The notes below the pieces were generated by a model. That model did no database searches. It saw only the letters and a list, made by a program, of their open reading frames with translations, and was not told the origin of the DNA. A stretch of 64,000 bases of DNA from Nephrocerus scutellatus (Eukaryota; Arthropoda; Insecta; Diptera; Pipunculidae): positions 33,633,777-33,697,776 of the forward strand of contig OX352761.1 in NCBI GenBank assembly GCA_947095585.1, in the 5' to 3' direction. Below are positions 42,838 through 54,316 of this stretch, piece by piece; within the stretch, counting starts at the first letter, position 1, and every line of letters begins with the position of its first letter. A program made the position numbers and the translations under genes.

Positions 42838-43050
42838 CATGCACGTAAGTAAAATTTTTATAAAAGTGGGTAGCGGATGGTGGTGCAAGGACCCCCCATT
42901 TCGACGAGCAAGACCCGAGCAATGAAGCAAGACGTGCACCCCGCACCTCCTCATTCGCTGCCGCATTGTGGAAGGAAAAATCTTGGAGCAGGTTTCACTT
43001 CGGCATCCAAACTTCCACACAGAAATTCGCATAGTACTTCATTACAAGCT

Positions 43051-44108
43051 TGTCTGTTTGGTTGTTGATGTATAATTGGTGGCTGAGGAAACTGCAAGTT
43101 TTTTAATATGATTTTATACAACATGTTAATATGATTTTAAGTGCATTTTTGTAGTACAAATCACATCTTTTTCCCAATATGTGCCATCTAGCTTTTAACC
43201 GCATAAATGCATTTTCAATTTTAACTCGATCGGTATTCATATATGCATTAAAAGAAATTTCTTCTTTATCTTGGATAATTTTTTATGACCCATGGCAGCA
43301 AAGGATATGCAGGATCGCCAAGAATAAAATATGGTATAGCTTTTCCTTCAACTTCTTTTGTGTCCTAAAAATTATATGTTGAAAATTTGAGTAAATATTA
43401 AATAATACAGTTAATATAACATACTTTTGGTAGAATATTAGTTATATTCTTGTAAAGATTAGAATTAACAAAAACATGGGCATCGTGGCAGCTACCTGGA
43501 TATTTACAACTAATATCTAGGAATCTAAAATAAAGGTTATACACATTAATAAATAGCTAGAATACAATTTGATTTTTGGTACCTTAATTGTGCGTTACAA
43601 ACGGCTTGCATATTGAATGAAGGCCAATATTTGCGGTTAACGAAGTCCCTAATCCATCTTTTGGTGCCAGAATAAGAATATGGGTACCATCAATACATCC
43701 TATAATCTGTGGGATATTGCAGATTTCTTCAAAGTCAGAGCTAAACTGTTTCGCTTCTTCTTCATTCGGCATATAAATATATTTTTTTACATGTTTATTC
43801 AAACTTTTGGAAAATCTATGCAAGCATTTATGCACTGTTGATTTTCCAACGCCAAAAATTATTCCAACCACTCTAAACTCGCAAAAACTAGCAAGCTTGA
43901 ACAATGCTATTGCCACTTGCTTTTCTGTTGGTAAACTTTGTTGATTATTTGCAACAGCAGCATTAGTATTAGGTGCAAGATCTTTATCCACAATAGAACA
44001 TATAAAGTCAAATGTTTCGTTCGTCATTCTAAAATTTTCAATCCACTGGTTTTGCGTAAAATTCAACAACATGTTTTCCCATGTTGTGACTTTGGGCTTC
44101 ATATACAC
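43051..44108 (-). pseudogene. HARBI1-like transposase of Harb-2 (main part)
   Basis: The minus-strand frame 44108-43584 has the helix-turn-helix region (EKQVAIALFKLASFCEFRVV), SKSTVHKC-like sequence and the first catalytic motif IIGCIDGTHI. Further minus-strand segments read LAIRRYPLLPWVIKNY (~43340-43290, where families usually have GD before YPLLPW), and RVKIENAFMRLK-like sequence (~43245-43180). It then joins the piece at 39699 across GL-C. The middle catalytic segment (~43560-43400) is interrupted, perhaps by introns. The split by GL-C makes it a pseudogene. Confidence 0.75.
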
Positions 44109-44523
44109 TTTTCAAAAATCAACTTTTATTGTTAACAACATTTTTTGGCACCAAAGTGATGAACATGTGGACAACTGCATTTGTTGTTGTAAAATTAATT
44201 GTTTGTTAGCTTTTTTACGTATGTTCTGTCTTTTTTCGTGAACTTTGCTTCATGCTATTTTTTATTATGATTGTTTTATGTATATTTTCCATATTTACAA
44301 TTTAAATAATACAATTTTAAAAAAATGAATATTAATCAAACGCGAGTCACAACTAAACAAATTCAGAAATAAAACTAAAGATATGTCAAAAATTAGTTCA
44401 ACATTTCTGCACTAGAGTCGTTATGGTAGTTTTACTACGATCCACACCCAGTTGAACACTCATACTACGATCGGATTTACAAATCCAGTCCACTCCACTC
44501 CGCACCACGTGAACAAGATATAT

Positions 44524-44537
44524 AGAGAAGCTTTTGG
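44524..44537. mobile_element. MITE terminus, right end of the expanded copy
   Basis: AGAGAAGCTTTTG is the last 13-14 bases of the MITE inverted repeat (one change), directly after the TAT duplication of Harb-2. It closes the MITE opened at 34786. Confidence 0.75.
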
Positions 44538-45101
44538 TGGCAGCCCTCGGTTCAGTATATGTATATATTTTTTTAAATTTTTTCTCCTAGTGTTATTTTA
44601 GATAATTTGAAAATTGAATAAATTTCATTAATTTTTTTTTGTATATACCTGTATATATACACCTAAATTTAGGATTCAATTGTTAACTAGGTTAAGGACA
44701 GAAAAGAAAAAAAAAATATATAAAGAAAAATGAAATATTGCTTATTAAAAGAAATAAAAAGATTGTTGTTGGTTAAACCACAAAACTAAAAATGACAACT
44801 CTTAATTAATTTATATCTGGCATGCCTGGGTGAGACAGCAGGCAGTCGGTGAATGGCGCCCCTGCGAACCATCTTTAAGTGATCTGGGGTCAATTTTTCT
44901 TTTCCTTTGTTTTCTCCATTGTAGTTGGTAGATCCGTCCGTCCGTCCGACAGGCTAACAGACGGTCCGGTCCCTCCGAAGCAGTTGATTGCGAACCTAGT
45001 CCAACCAAAACATTTCCGTTTTTTTTTTCTAACGCACGCATAACATTTTTGTAATAACCAGTTTCGAGGCAAGTAGACACAACCCTCTCCCTCGCTCCAA
45101 A
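44538..45101. other. Unassigned sequence left of Gypsy-C
   Basis: AT-rich to 44800, then GC-richer with TCCGTCCG repeats at 44933-44950. Minus-strand open frames (44811-45113 and 44890-45171) show no recognisable domain and run into the LTR, so I do not call them genes. Confidence 0.3.
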
Positions 45102-45323
45102 TGTCGCAAACAATTATTAAGAATTCTGTCCGAACAACACCAGTCCACATAAAACGCAATACAAGTATCAAGGTTAAAACGCAATACGAGTATCAAGATC
45201 GCCCTTCCACATAAAACGTAATACTAATATCAAGATAACTTAGTTCGCATTGCATTTATTTAAGAATACACATATTCTTCGCAGCACAGCACCTAAATAA
45301 AGATATATGCGGGTACGGTAAAC

Positions 45324-45851
45324 CAAAACCTTCTCTATAGAAAGCCCAACTCAATGCATACTAATGCTGTAAACCCATCCAAAACGCGTCTGTATTTTGG
45401 AATGTGAATACAATGTACAAAAAATAAGTAGTCGCAAAGAGCGAGGAACAACAGAAAAATTTTATATGGATTTTGCTCTTTAGTTGATTACTAATACAAA
45501 TACGTTTTGGATAAAACTAAGCATGTATCTGTGTACGATCGGACAAAACCTTCTCTATAGAAAGCCCAACTCTACGAATACTAATGCTGTAAACCAAGAC
45601 CAAACGCATGTGTGTTTGTGGGATGTGAATACAGTGTACAAAAAATAAGTAGTCGCAAAGAGCGAGAAACGTAAGATGTGGTAGTGGGAAACAGAAAAAT
45701 TTTATATGGATTTTGCTCTTTAGTTGATTACTAATACAAATACGTTTGGTCTCAATCTAAGCATGTATCTGTGTACGATCGGAACAGTTTGGCTTTCTAT
45801 AGAGAAGGTTTTGCGATCGGAACAGTCGGGCTTTCTATAGAGAAGGTTTTG
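45324..45851. mobile_element. MITE (outer copy) in the Gypsy-C LTR
   Basis: It starts CAAAACCTTCTCTATAGAAA and ends GAGAAGGTTTTG, flanked by the 8-bp duplication CGGTAAAC (45316-45323 and 45852-45859), an exact match. The uninterrupted LTR at 57998 shows the empty site. It holds a second MITE. Confidence 0.95.
45544..45813. mobile_element. MITE (inner copy) nested in the outer MITE
   Basis: A 270-bp complete copy in the same orientation as its host, flanked by the exact duplication CGATCGGA (45536-45543 and 45814-45821). The site is 6 bases from the one used in the copy at 38116 when both are placed on the MITE. Confidence 0.95.
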
Positions 45852-46052
45852 CGGTAAACCATATACAATAAGTTAACACATATGCATTTTTGGTAGCATT
45901 AAGAAGATCGTATTTTGTAAAGTCAGTTGATTGACGACTGACTAAGAAGACAGATCATACTCTTGAATTAATAAATTGGATTGACCATCTCTTTAAATTA
46001 ATAAAGTTTGTCTTTTTTTTAAAAATCAAATTGGATTGACCAACTTGTTAAC

Positions 46053-46798
46053 TGGCGAAGAGGATGGTATATCTGGATGTATCTTTATATATAAATTATA
46101 TAAATAATTAAAGGTGTTTACAGTGTTACAGTGTGTTTTAACACTTAACCGGGTATCGTGAATAATAAAATATAGAAACTATTTCTATACGTGAAAATTA
46201 GAAGCCATTTCTAAATTAGTGATCTAAATAAAATATAGAAACTATTTCTATAAGTGACAATTAGAAACCATTTCTAAATAAGTGACCCAAATGAAATATA
46301 GGGTCTATTTCTATAAAATCAGTGAGCAAAAATAATAATAAATGCGAATTGTTTAATTCAGATTCTGTACGAGCAGTTGAGAGAATTAATACAAAAGCAA
46401 CGAAAATTGTTTCGTTACTCAAAACCAAATAACAAAAACGTTGACATTAAAACTAGGAAGTGTGAACTAAAAATAAAAATTTTTTAATCAAGCAACAAAA
46501 AAGATTCATCACCAAATCAGCCAACAGGAGATAATGGTTGACACCTGTTCCAGAAAGTAACAGATTATTGTTCAACAAATTTGAAGACATCCTAATAAAA
46601 TAAAAATCAACATCTCTAAACAACAAAACATCTTGAACAACACATTCCAGCATACCTCAATTTCCACTAGAAGAAACAAACATAAATTCATCATTCACAT
46701 TTAGTGTATAAAATTTTTATTGTGAGTTATTTATTTCTATCCTTATACAAATTTCTTTTTAATTTCGCATATAATTATATATATTGTCGTAATACAAA
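46053..46798 (+). promoter_or_regulatory. Gypsy-C untranslated leader with putative primer site
   Basis: TGGCGAAGAGGATGG directly after the LTR has the TGG start and position of a primer-binding site, but I cannot assign the tRNA. 46160-46330 carries three ~60-bp repeats with YAGAAACYATTTCTA words. The site 46454-46457 corresponds to the Harb-1 insertion point in the paralogue. Confidence 0.6.
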
Positions 46799-47720
46799 AT
46801 GACCCAATTAACAGTAGACCCTCTAAAATATTTAGAGAAATTACCATGCTTCTATGGTGACACAGATGAATTACAGAATTTCTGTAATCTCGTAGATAGA
46901 ATACAACCTCTGCTTCTAGCATATACGGTAGACACTCAACCCATTTTAATAGATATAATAAAAAGTGAATTTAAAAAACAAGCGAAAGTCGCTATTGATA
47001 TTAATTGTAATGCACAGAGTTGGCCAACAATTAAAGAAGTTCTAAATAATAATTTTGGAGACAAAGTGACTTGCGATGAATTGTTTGACGAAATGAGAAA
47101 CAGAATATTTAAAACGAACTGCCTCGATTTTTATAACGACATTAGATTGAAATTAAGAAGACTTAACAACAAGACTGCAATCGTAAAAGGAGACAGTAGC
47201 ACCTTAACTGCATGCGCGAAAAACAACTCTAGATCAGCACTTAATTTCTTTATGAATAGAATCCCAGAACCAATGAGATCGATCCTTATATGCAGAGACC
47301 CAGAAACTCTAGAAGAGGCAATTGACATACTTTTTAAGTCCGGCTATGCATTTAAAGGAGGTAATGAAAATTATCTCAATACACACAAAAAATATAACAA
47401 CCGACAAATAACGACGATTTTAGAAAACAACAACAAAAACGACAGCAATCTAACGACTACCGACAGCAATCTAACGACTACCGACATCAAAATAACCAAT
47501 ATGACAGACAATTTTATAAGCAATATAATAATGACTATGGAAGGCAACTTAATCGGAATTACGGACAACAAAACACAAATTATAGAAAATACAATAACGA
47601 TAACAAATTTCAACAACCAGCCAGACAAAGACATAATGATTATCTACAAGTAAAAATCAGTACAATCACCCAATAGATATAGGCTATGGAGGTCGATATT
47701 ATTACCAACGAAACATATTA
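46799..47720 (+). pseudogene. gag: Gag of Gypsy-C, cut by BEL-1
   Basis: The frame from ATG 46799 encodes a Gag domain (LEKLPCFYGDTDELQNFCNL, then WPTIKEVLNNNFGDK and MNRIPEPMRSILI). Near 47400 the Gln/Asn/Arg-rich tail typical of such Gags lies in another frame (QQSNDYR repeats), so a frameshift is present; the original frame ends at 47653. A 21-bp duplication (CAATCTAACGACTACC word) lies at 47450-47490. BEL-1 begins at 47721. Confidence 0.8.
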
Positions 47721-48209
47721 TGTTTGAGCATATACCATATATACATATATATACAACCAAACACATTATTCTATTTTTAAACATTGTCATTGTCAAGTCC
47801 ATTCAACTTTCACTTTATTTATATAATGCAATTCAATTCAAATATTGGAGATATGGCATGGCTAAAGTAAACAAGAAACGTGGCATGGCCAATATAATAT
47901 TAATTCGATTATAATAACGAGTGTTCTTTGTCTGAGCATTCGCATTATAATCGAATACTCTCTCGCCATCCTTGTGTCAATCCAAGCGGGTCGTATAGTT
48001 TTTAGCTTTTTGCTTGATTCTGGTGTTGTGTATTGCTCCATTTTGTATTTTTTTCAAATCCTATTTTTTTTTGCAGTTTTTTAATAAATATTAAAATATA
48101 AAGGGTGACTATTTACTATTTGATAAAGTGAAGATTGAATCGAATAACAAATTCAACATACCAAGAACCCATTCAATTCTCCAGGCACAAAAACGCTTGT
48201 GCTTCAACA
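47721..48209 (+). repeat. 5' LTR of BEL-1
   Basis: 489 bp, TG...CA. Near-identical to 55692-56185 and to the inverted copy 53823-54316 apart from small indels (for example the T-tract near 48065). It contains an inverted repeat ATTCGATTATAATAACGAGT / GCATTATAATCGAAT around 47910-47960. Confidence 0.92.
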
Positions 48210-48211
48210 TT

Positions 48212-48229
48212 TGGTGTCAGAAGTGGGAT
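48212..48229 (+). promoter_or_regulatory. Primer-binding site of BEL-1, tRNA-Leu type
   Basis: TGGTGTCAGAAGTGGGAT lies two bases after the LTR and is complementary to the 3' end of tRNA-Leu (GTCAGRAT... family) with CCA. Confidence 0.75.
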
Positions 48230-48423
48230 ATTTCTTCCCAACAAAAAAGGGTGTGCAATTTGTAACTTTATCAACTGCGCTGCGCTGACAACTTTGATTG
48301 GATTTTTATCGTGCTTGGTGTCTCCATGTGTTTTATCTTGGAATAAAACTACTCCGAAGGGTCGACCTGGTAGTTTTATTACACAGTAAAACGGGTTTTC
48401 TAAAAACACATAGCACCAGTACA

Positions 48424-48570
48424 AATCGACTTAACCTCAAACCAACATACGACTTATCCTCGTGTAATCAAGACAGTTTGCATAGCGGAACAGTGTGCGA
48501 ATCGACTTAACCTCAAACCAACATACGACTTAACCGCGTAACAGTTGCATAGCGGAACAGTGTAGCGGTT
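48424..48570 (+). repeat. 76-bp tandem duplication in the BEL-1 leader
   Basis: ATCGACTTAACCTCAAACCA recurs at 48424 and 48500, each followed by TTGCATAGCGGAACAGTGT. Two diverged units. Confidence 0.88.
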
Positions 48571-48630
48571 TAATAAATCATATTATAATGCCGACGTTCG
48601 AAGCAATTCATCGAAAACCTTAGAGAAAAA

Positions 48631-51600
48631 TTGGAGCGATATGAGAAATATGTGGCTGACGACCTTGCAATAGCAAAGGCCAAACATATTCAAAATCGGC
48701 TCGCCAATCTCAATGAGGCGTGGACAGTTTACAAACGAATGTTGCCGCCATACGAAATAATGGACAAGGAATTGCTGAGTGACACAGTTCGTGCCGAAAT
48801 AGAGGAATCGTACATCTTCGTTACTTCAGAATTCGATGAAAAATTGGACGAACTAAAAGAAGCAAGACGTAAGAACTTGATCGGAGATGAAAAGGCTGCT
48901 GTCACAGATGCTCTTCCACCTACCATTAGTGCAAAGCTCCCCATCGTGGAACTTCCAATATTTAATGGTGATTATTTAAAATGGAATAATTTCATTGGTA
49001 CATTTGATGCCCTCATACACGACAACCGATTGTTAAGTGCACGAACCAAATTTCAGTACCTGAAACTATCACTAACATTAGTTGCTGCTGATGCCGTAGC
49101 AGCCATTGAATTGTCAGACGACAATTACGAAGTCGCTCGAAAAATCCTTCAAGATCGCTTCGATAAACCAAAATTCATCTGTGAGCAGCACATTCACGAA
49201 CTGTTTATCTTTAAACCAATCGATCGACCAGACTCAAAGAGATTATTGAATTTACTAGATCATTTCCAATCACATCTGCGGTCACTTGAATCTCTATCCA
49301 GACCTGTGAAACATTGGGATGAATTAATAGTCTACATGATGGTCTCAAAGATGGATTTGGAAACAAAATCAAAATGGCTAGATGCAGCACCACCTACTCG
49401 TCTTCCGACATTAGATGATTTGACCCAATTCCTCAGCTCTTATGCTCATCGCCTAGAAGGTCACCCAAGAACCGCTAAACTACATGATTCCTCAAGGCCA
49501 ACACCGAAAACAGTTCCTCGATCGTATCGTCAACCGACAACCTCGCTCACCGCAACAAAATCTTCATATTTTTGTGCGCACTGCAAGACAAATGGACATA
49601 CGGTCGTTCGGTGCCACAAATTCTTGCAGTTGCCAATGGATCAACGGCACAAACTCGTCACAGATGCCAAACTATGCTACAATTGCCTTCGGTCAGATCA
49701 TGCCGTTGCTACATGTCCAGTCACCTATCGCTGCCGACATTGCAATTCTGGTCACCATTCACTGCTCCATAAAGCCGCCGTGGACCATGCTATGACACAC
49801 TCAACAAATTGGCAACCGCCCAAATTCCCATTGGCCGATAATTCATTATTGTCTTCCGAGGCCCACCAAGTCATCACTTCTTCATCCGAAACGTCATTAT
49901 CATCAATTGATGTTACCAAGCCAAGGAAAACTTCAACGTCGTTTGTATACTTGGCCACTGCAATAATCAAGGTCCGTGATCATTCCGGTCATTTTATTAA
50001 AGGGCGAGCATTGCTGGACTCAGGTTCCCAACTGAACTTTATGACTGAGTCATTTGCATCACAATTGAGACTACCACGACGATACACTGGTACCAAGATT
50101 CAAGGCATTGGTTCGCATGGTGTTTCAACATTATCCAACACAACAATAACATTAAAATCCAACATCAGTAACTATGAATCAACTTTGGACGTGCAAGTAA
50201 TGCAGAAAATTACGAGCTATCAGACCATAAACTCGCTTGGCGATATTAAGTCTTGGAAAATTCCAGCAAACATCCAACTCGCTGACCCCGGCTTCTTTAT
50301 GGTACATAGTATTGATTTACTGTTGGGTGCAGAAATTTATCACCAACTGCTCACTGTTGGTCAAATTAAGTTAGCTGATCATTTGCCTGTTCTACAAAAC
50401 ACACTACCCGGTTGGATTGTTGCGGGAAAAATGTCATATCCGTCGAACTCCATCCCATTGTGTCACCTAGCCATTGAAGATCCGGTAACGTTGAACAGCC
50501 AAATCGAAAAATTCTGGACCATCGAGAGCATTGCAAATACTTTAAGGCCGCTGTCGTTGGAAGAAGCCGAGTGTGAAAAACACTTACAAAAGTGGACCAC
50601 GCGAGACGAGAATGGACGATTCATAGTCAAACTACCGTTTCAGATTGACCCATCAACCCTAGGAGACTCCAAAACTCTAGCCATGCGCCGTTTCTACAAC
50701 TTGGAGAAACGACTTCAAAATTCACCGGATCTGTATGCATCGTATGCCAACTTCATTAAGGACTATGAAGATTTAGGACATATGGAACGTGCTGAATTAA
50801 AATCGATTGAGACACCGAACTTCTTCTTTCCGCACCATTGCGTAATAAAGCCAGGAGGCTCTGGCCCAAAACTACGAGTAGTTTTCGACGGCTCTGCCAA
50901 AACATCTAGTGGACACTCACTTAACTCCATCATGATGGTAGGTCCTGTGGTACAGACTGACCTATTTTCAATTTTAATTCGATTTCGAGCTCACGCCTAT
51001 GCATTTAGCGCAGACATTACAAAAATGTATCGGCAAATTCAAGTTCATGAGAAGGACCAAAGGTACCAACTCATATTATGGCGAAATTCTCCAACAGATC
51101 AGCTGTCAACGTTCCGATTGAAGACCGTAACATATGGCACATCTTCTGCACCATTCCTTGCGACAAGATGCCTCAATCAATTGGCGCATGATCAAAGGGA
51201 TACTTATCCGGTTGCTGCCGAAGCCATAGAGAAGGATGTTTATGTTGATGACATACTAACGGGTTCACATTCTATACTTGACGCAAAAGAACTAAAATCT
51301 CAAATCGAACAAACATTGCGGTCCGCTGGTATGGAACTAAAAAAGTGGTGTTCCAATTTACCCGAAATTATTGAAGACATTCCTGTGGACTCTATTGAAA
51401 CATCGTTCAAAATTGACGACTACGAATGGGTGAAAACACTCGGAATTTTGTGGCATACAGCCACTGATACATTCAACGTTTTCGTTAACATCAACAAAGG
51501 ACAAACAATTTCAAAACGAACCATATTTTCTCAGGTTGCGAGAATCTACGATCCTCTCGGACTCCTAGCTCCGGTAGTTACAGTAGGAAAACTGCTAATT

Positions 51601-52241
51601 CAATCATTATGGCAGTTAAAACTGAGTTGGGATCAGTCTATTCCACAAGGCTTACACACTCATTGGAAAAGGTTTCAAGAGAGTCTCAGTCTGCTCCACA
51701 ACTTTAAAGTTGACCGGCATTTATTCAATTGTACCCAACCGGTAAGCATCCAATTACATGGGTTTGCCGATGCGAGTGAACGTGCATATGGTGCTGTTTT
51801 ATACGTTCGGTGTGTGTCAAACAACAACCGTGTTTCGGTGAAATTATTGTGTGCAAAGTCTCGCGTGGCACCGCTACAGAAGACTACACTTCCTCGACTG
51901 GAATTGTGCGCAGCGACATTACTCGCTCAGCTGGCACACAGGGTAGTACAGAACCTAAACTTCAAGGTAGACCAAATAATTTATTGGTCAGATTAAACCA
52001 TTACTCTACACTGGATACATTCCTGCCCATCGAGATGGAAAACATTCGTATCGCACCGCGTTTCAACTATACAAGAAGTATCACAACGCGAAAATTGGTT
52101 ACATGTGCCAGCAGAATGTAACCCAGCTGATCTAATTTCACGTGGCATGACACCTGAGCAATTTATGCAATCCAATCTCTGGCTGCATGGACCATCATTT
52201 TTGGTACAGGAGTCTTCTTTCTGGCCAACACTTCGCAACAC
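48631..52241 (+). pseudogene. Gag-Pol polyprotein of BEL-1 (Gag, protease, RT, RNase H), truncated
   Basis: One 1,121-codon frame to 51996. Gag: DUF1759-type domain (LPIVELPIFNGDYLKWNNFI), then Cys/His knuckles (CAHCKTNGHTVVRC at ~49572 and CYNCLRSDHAVATC). Protease (DUF1758): ALLDSGSQLNFM at ~50008. RT: RVVFDGSAK, ADITKMYRQI, VTYGTSSAPFLATR and YVDDIL at ~51241. Peptidase_A17/RNase H: IYDPLGLLAPV and LHGFADASERAYGAVLY. A frameshift at ~51996 continues into ENWLHVPAECNPADLISRG up to 52241, where the inverted segment begins. The frame is open further upstream than 48631 without a good ATG; an ATG at 48589 is in another frame. Confidence 0.88.
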
Positions 52242-52389
52242 GCGCTGGTATTATTTTACCGCTGCCGATTTTAATGTCGGATGTTTCGGTAAATTGACGA
52301 TAGCTCTCAAACCACTCTTTGTTGTGTGTCATGTGGTCACTGGCACCGCTGTCTAAACACCAATTGTCATCAATATCTCCTTTAAACAT
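52242..52389 (-). pseudogene. Copia protease fragment, inverted copy
   Basis: NWCLDSGASDHMTHNKEW is the Copia-type protease motif, identical to that at 58239-58386. It is cut at 52242 against BEL-1 sequence. Confidence 0.88.
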
Positions 52390-52438
52390 CTATCGCACTC
52401 TTACACTAACTTATATGTTTGGCTGTAAGAGCTTCACA

Positions 52439-52849
52439 GTTAACAAGTTGGTCAATCCAATTTGATTTTTAAAAAAAAGACAAACTTTATTAATTTAATT
52501 GGTAAATCCAATTTATTAATTCAAGAGTATGATCTGTCTTCTTAGTCAGTCGTCAATCAACTGACTTTACAAAATACGATCTTCTTAATGCTACCAAAAA
52601 TGCATATGTGTTAACTTATTGTATATGGTTTACCGTATTCGCATGTATCTTTATTTAGGTGCTGTGCTGCGAAGAATATATGTATTCTAAAATAAATGCA
52701 ATGCGAATTAAGTTATCTTGATATTCGTATTGCGTTTTATGTGGAACGGTGATCTTGATACTCGTATTGCGTTTTAACCTTGATACTTGTATTGCGTTTT
52801 ATGTGGACTGGTGTTGTTCGGACAGAATTCTTAATAATTGTTTGCGACA
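52439..52849 (-). repeat. Gypsy-C LTR, inverted copy
   Basis: Reverse complement of 57778-58189 (GTTAAC ... TTTGCGACA), about 411 bp. Confidence 0.9.
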
Positions 52850-53822
52850 CTTGGAGGCTCCGACGAAGATATATCTAGGCCAGTAGTTTTTGAACAAAGA
52901 TATTTATTTTTTAAATTTATATAAATTTATTTCCAAATAAATAGGGTCTGAAATATTGCGTGCCCCAAACAATAGTAAGCAGTTCTTTTTTTATGGTGCT
53001 TTAATTTTGCTCGTGGTCATTTAGTGTTCTACTAGCGTAACACGTCGGATGGCCGTCTTGAGATAGCACAGCTCCCAAAGCATAGTTTCTTGCATCTGTT
53101 TGCAGAGTAAATTTCTTTTTAAAATCGGGATAAATTGAAATTGGTTCGTTAATTAAATGTATTTTCAATGTTTCGAATGCATTTATATATTCAGGATCTT
53201 CTATGTTCATTTTTATATCCTTTTACCTTCTTTTATTTTAACTTCTTTACAATCTAACATTTTTTGTGGTATATAAATAAGTCCTTCTGTTTGTGTAATT
53301 GGTATGTCAACGTAAAATTCGCCTGCTCTATCAAAAAAATACTGTTGAAAGTCTTTATCGTCAAAGTGTAATGGTACTGTTTATGTACCTATCTCCAAAA
53401 TGTTATTTTTAAAATCAATTATTGCCTTATATTTCCTTAATATGTTATTACCTATAAGTCCATGGTACTCCTTGTGGAAGTTGCAGACGTAGAAGTCAAT
53501 CTTCTCTGTAACGTCTCCTAGCTCTTCAAATAAAGGTATTCTGACTTTTTCGCTAATTTTTATGTTATGTTGTAAGGTTGTTATTATAATTTCTTTCATT
53601 GGTATATTCCATTTAGGATCCTTATGCGATCCTTCGTGTTAATTATCGAGTGTGTCGCACCCGAATCTATTATAAACTTTAAAGGTTCGATTTTTGAATG
53701 GATAACTATATATGGTAAAGATTTTGGTAGGCTCGTAAACGAAAATGTTCGTTTGTTTGATATGACGTCCCTGATTAATAACTAGTCATTTTGGATGGTT
53801 TATTCGTTTTGTGTTTGTAATA
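52850..53822 (-). pseudogene. Gypsy-C protease/RT remnants, inverted copy
   Basis: Mirrors 56186-57138. It encodes the fragments NYALGAVLSQDGHPTCYASR (53001-53210) and LGDVTEKIDFYVCNFHKEYH (53381-53599), with the protease Asp region (DSGATHSIIN) near 53660. At 52865-52880 it keeps the empty site of the foldback element found in the right arm. Confidence 0.85.
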
Positions 53823-54316
53823 TGTTGAAGCACAAGCGTTTTTGTGCCTGGAGAATTGAATGGGTTCTTGGTATGTTGAATTTGTTATTCGATTCAATCT
53901 TCACTTTATCAAATAGTAAATAGTCACCCTTTATATTTTAATATTTATTAAAAAAACTGCAAATGCAAAAAAATAGGATTTGAAAAAAATACAAAATGGA
54001 GCAATACACAACACCAGAATCAAGCAAAAAGCTAAAAACTATACGACCCGCTTGGATTGACACAAGGATGGCGAGAGAGTATTCGATTATAATGCGAATG
54101 CTCAGACAAAGAACACTCGTTATTATAATCGAATTAATATTATATTGGCCATGCCACGTTTCTTGTTTACTTTAGCCATGCCATATCTCCAATATTTGAA
54201 TTGAATTGCATTATATAAATAAAGTGAAAGTTGAATGGACTTGACAATGACAATGTTTAAAAATAGAATAATGTGTTTGGTTGTATATATATGTATATAT
54301 GGTATATGCTCAAACA
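53823..54316 (-). repeat. BEL-1 LTR, inverted copy
   Basis: 494 bp, reverse complement of 55692-56185. Confidence 0.92.

Larger units (their letters stand above)
39704..43046 (+). mobile_element. GL-C: solo long LTR (3.3 kb) inserted in the Harb-2 transposase
   Basis: It begins TGTGGTGGCGACGAC and ends ACTTCATTACA, flanked by AGCT (39700-39703 and 43047-43050). Removal restores an open transposase reading. The 3' part (42838-43046) shares CACGTA, GGATGGTGGTGCAAGGA and GACGTGCACCCCGCACCTCC with GL-A and GL-B. It is composed largely of tandem repeats and contains the foldback element at 41799. No coding sequence is seen. Confidence 0.78.
38422..44520 (-). mobile_element. PIF/Harbinger DNA transposon (Harb-2)
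   Basis: A 6.1-kb element with inverted ends of about 48 bp (one mismatch) beginning TATCTTGTTCACGTGG, flanked by TAT (38419-38421 and 44521-44523). Other MITE copies show the empty site CTTTCTATAGAGAAGG. It carries a Myb/SANT-like gene (+) and a HARBI1-like transposase (-), and is enlarged by GL-C (39704-43046). Without GL-C it is ~2.75 kb. The TAT duplication differs from the usual TWA of the superfamily. Confidence 0.9.
45102..46052 (+). repeat. 5' LTR of Gypsy-C, with MITE insertions
   Basis: Matches 57778-58189 once the MITE block (45324-45859) is removed. It contains three imperfect ~32-bp tandem units (AAAACGCAATACRAGTATCA) at 45155-45240. The A-rich word ATTAATAAAGTTTG near 45998 may be the polyadenylation region. 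Confidence 0.88.

Noticed and set aside
44811..45171. Two overlapping minus-strand frames
   Set aside because: They overlap each other in different frames, run into the Gypsy-C LTR and show no domain.
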